From assembly GCA_947175455.1 (NCBI GenBank), contig CAMWMW010000081.1, positions 1-7,151 on the forward strand: a DNA stretch of 7,151 bases. The letters run 5' to 3'. This document shows positions 5,562 through 7,151 of this stretch, one piece after another. How positions within the stretch are numbered: the stretch's first letter is position 1; each line of letters begins with the position of its first letter. Origin of the DNA: an uncultured Porphyromonadaceae bacterium (GTDB taxonomy: Bacteria > Bacteroidota > Bacteroidia > Bacteroidales > Muribaculaceae). The notes under the pieces are model-generated. The model ran no database searches, was not told the DNA's origin, and worked only from the letters and a program-made list of their open reading frames with translations. The translations under genes and the position numbers were made by a program.

Positions 5562-6785
5562 ATGAATGAAATTGAAATAAAAGAGGGGATGATGCGTCTC
5601 TGGAAAGAAACATTCCATGATTCCGAGGAATATGTAAGCCTCGTTTTCGATGCCTTTTTCAATATTGAGATGGTGGAGTATGAAGAGAGAGACGGTCACA
5701 TAGTGGCGGCTTTGCTTGCTGTGCCTTATTATTTCGGCAACAGTCGCCATCAATTGAAAGGTCTTTATTTATGTGGACTTTCAACTGAGCCTGCCTATAG
5801 GAAACAAGGTATAATGGGAGCTCTGATTGAACGGCTGGCATCAAGGATGAAAAACTCCGGTCATTCATTCATGTTTCTAATTCCGGCAGATGAAGGATTG
5901 CAGCGTTATTACCGCGACCGCCGGTTTGTCAACGCTTTTTATAGAAGTGTGGAACGTTTCACATCTTCTCATGATTTCGCGCTTGATAACCAACATGCGC
6001 TAAATGAAGAAGACAGCCGGATAAAGAATATCAAACAGCGTTATTGCGAGCGACTGATATGCCGCAGGATATCCGCCGGTGAAGAGCTACCGGTTTCCGA
6101 GGCGAGAATGCTTACGGACTATATCAGGAACCGCGAAAATTCCGGATCGGATTCCTGCCGGCATCTTGGAATCCAGCATACCGCTTGTGAGCTTATGGCA
6201 GCCATTAAAGAATGTTTTGTTTCCGGCGGGCGTATATATTATTGTATCAATTCTGATGAGAAGGTTTCCGGGGTAGGATTTGTATATGCGGGGAATGATG
6301 AGGTGACAGTGTATTGTCTTCATGTGAGTGACAGGTGTTCCTATTATCGGCTTCTTGGGGGAATAAAAAACGACTTCCCGGATCTTGGTCTGAAACTTTA
6401 TAGCTACCCTGTAAGAAATATAGGGGGGATATCCGATTATGACAATTATTCCCCTGCCAGAAATTATGAAGTATACGGAATGGCTCGTATTTTAAATCTT
6501 TACGAGATTCTAAAATTTCAGACCGAGGAGAGACACGATTTAAAATATTCGATTCTCGTGAAAAATGAAGAAAACAACGGTTTGACAAGATTTGTAGCGG
6601 AAAACGGATTCGTATCGTCAAGTCAACTGAAACCGGACACACTTTCCCCGAACCAACTTTTGGAAGCGATGGATGAGAGGGAAGTGGCATCGATATTGTT
6701 CCGTCGTCCGGATTCAGATCATATTGTAGAAGAGGTATTGGAAATTCCTCCATTAGGAGGGTGCATAAACCTGATGCTTGATTGA
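5562..6785 (+). CDS. Eis-like GNAT family N-acetyltransferase
   Basis: The 407-residue protein has the size and order of Eis-type acetyltransferases. The N-terminal GNAT domain (about 1-130) holds the acetyl-CoA loop in CGLSTEPAYRKQGIMGALIE, with R80, Q82, G83 and G86, and a YYRDRRFV segment (116-123) at the usual motif B position. A second, degenerate GNAT-like region covers about 165-310. The linker YGMARILNLYEILK (315-328) resembles the Eis GMARI segment that opens the C-terminal SCP2-like domain (about 330-407, ending near VASILF). Family members acetylate amines, including aminoglycosides in mycobacterial Eis; the substrate here is unknown. ATG 5562 fits the start of the first helix. Neighbouring genes give no functional hint, and it seems to be transcribed alone. 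Confidence 0.85.
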   Translation: MNEIEIKEGMMRLWKETFHDSEEYVSLVFDAFFNIEMVEYEERDGHIVAALLAVPYYFGNSRHQLKGLYLCGLSTEPAYRKQGIMGALIERLASRMKNSGHSFMFLIPADEGLQRYYRDRRFVNAFYRSVERFTSSHDFALDNQHALNEEDSRIKNIKQRYCERLICRRISAGEELPVSEARMLTDYIRNRENSGSDSCRHLGIQHTACELMAAIKECFVSGGRIYYCINSDEKVSGVGFVYAGNDEVTVYCLHVSDRCSYYRLLGGIKNDFPDLGLKLYSYPVRNIGGISDYDNYSPARNYEVYGMARILNLYEILKFQTEERHDLKYSILVKNEENNGLTRFVAENGFVSSSQLKPDTLSPNQLLEAMDEREVASILFRRPDSDHIVEEVLEIPPLGGCINLMLD

Positions 6786-6902
6786 CACGATATATAGTAG
6801 AATGATGAAATGATGATTGAAAGTTATTGTTAAGAGAGGGGATAGACAAAAACCGGATAAACAGATATAAAAGAATCTAGATTACAATCTGGAATTGTGT
6901 TT

Positions 6903-6964
6903 TGTAAATAAGGATAAAGTGTTTAAATTTAACGCTTTATCCTTGTTTTATTGTGTAAATAAGG
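6903..6964 (+). repeat. 11-bp direct repeats flanking the terminator hairpin
   Basis: TGTAAATAAGG occurs at 6903-6913 and 6954-6964, on either side of the hairpin. The second copy lies within ATTGTGTAAAT (6950-6960), which recurs at 7112-7122. All are AT-rich, so chance cannot be excluded. Confidence 0.5.
6910..6950 (+). terminator. Probable intrinsic terminator downstream of the GNAT gene
   Basis: AAGGATAAAGTG (6910-6921) pairs with CGCTTTATCCTT (6933-6944) over 12 bp including one G-U. The loop is an 11-nt AT-only TTTAAATTTAA, and TGTTTTA follows. It lies 125 bp after the GNAT stop, a long 3' UTR, so it might instead end a short RNA made from 6786-6909. The stem is AT-rich, so it is weaker than the purF and ugd terminators. 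Confidence 0.7.
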
Positions 6965-7015
6965 CTTTGAGAATTGAATATTCCATAATTTGCGGATGTG
7001 AATGCGAGATTTTAG

Positions 7016-7045
7016 TGTTCTCGAAAGAAATGTTCTCAGAAAAAA
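7016..7045 (+). repeat. Imperfect 15-bp tandem repeat
   Basis: TGTTCTCGAAAGAAA (7016-7030) is followed at once by TGTTCTCAGAAAAAA (7031-7045), 12 of 15 identical with an exact TGTTCTC core. Spacing of 15 bp is about 1.4 helical turns. It could be an operator for a gene starting beyond the window, or slippage. Confidence 0.5.
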
Positions 7046-7151
7046 TCTGATGTTAATGAAAGCAGGGAAGACGGTTGATTTGGCATGTTTGCAAATTGGT
7101 CAAAATGGGACATTGTGTAAATGGAATCAAAGGAGGGCATGGCTTATTTAC

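Larger units (their letters stand above)
6786..7151. other. Right-edge region without a convincing gene (366 bp)
   Basis: The sequence is AT-rich. It holds a terminator-like hairpin (6910-6944), 11-bp repeats flanking it, a 15-bp imperfect tandem repeat (7016-7045) and a possible inverted repeat reaching the edge. Two starts in one frame, ATG 7121 (MESKEGMAYL) and ATG 7139 preceded by AGGAGGGC, stay open to the end. A gene could begin here, but only about ten codons are visible. A 34-codon minus-strand frame (MPSFDSIYTM...) near 7140-7035 is probably chance. No tRNA or known RNA fold was recognised. Confidence 0.6.

Noticed and set aside
6247..6849. 200-codon open frame on the minus strand inside and beyond the GNAT gene
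   Set aside because: It is antisense to a well-supported gene, its product has no recognisable domain and a low-complexity mix, and it runs into non-coding DNA.
7035..7140. 34-codon minus-strand frame starting MPSFDSIYTM
   Set aside because: It is short, with no recognised family, no clear start signal and a location in repeat-rich AT sequence.

Overview
The window looks like chromosomal DNA from a Bacteroidales-type bacterium, perhaps Muribaculaceae or Bacteroides-like. This is inferred, not searched. The clues are intermediate GC content, AT-rich translation starts with almost no Shine-Dalgarno sequence, and a well-spaced Bacteroidetes promoter (TTTG, 20 nt, then TAnnTTTG) before the ugd-type gene. 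There is no rRNA, tRNA, CRISPR array, transposase or phage gene.

Layout: 1-855 is the 3' part of a PurF-type amidophosphoribosyltransferase, closed by a strong intrinsic terminator. Next come an SDR oxidoreductase (947-1774) and, behind its own promoter and a 21-bp near-perfect palindrome, a UDP-glucose 6-dehydrogenase (1890-3215). A bidirectional terminator at 3241-3268 separates these plus-strand genes from a convergent minus-strand pair: an AI-2E/PerM-family membrane protein (5089-3989), followed 79 bp later by an HdeD-like (DUF308) membrane protein (3909-3340). Divergent from that pair is a 56-codon gene (5220-5390) for a histidine-rich, single-span membrane protein, followed by a long hairpin. 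An Eis-like GNAT acetyltransferase occupies 5562-6785. The last 366 bases have no convincing gene, but hold a terminator-like hairpin and several short direct and inverted repeats.

Working together: most of the window is housekeeping and envelope biology. PurF feeds purine synthesis. Ugd makes UDP-glucuronate for capsule, LPS or exopolysaccharide. The perM-like and hdeD-like genes are probably co-transcribed membrane genes, and HdeD relatives in enterobacteria are linked to acid stress. The tiny His-rich membrane protein, facing them across a 130-bp divergent region with an inverted repeat, is the least explained gene. I found no clear multi-gene novel system. The best leads are that small protein, the ugd palindrome at the predicted transcription start, a duplicated 3' end of ugd whose changes are synonymous, and the repeat-rich right edge.
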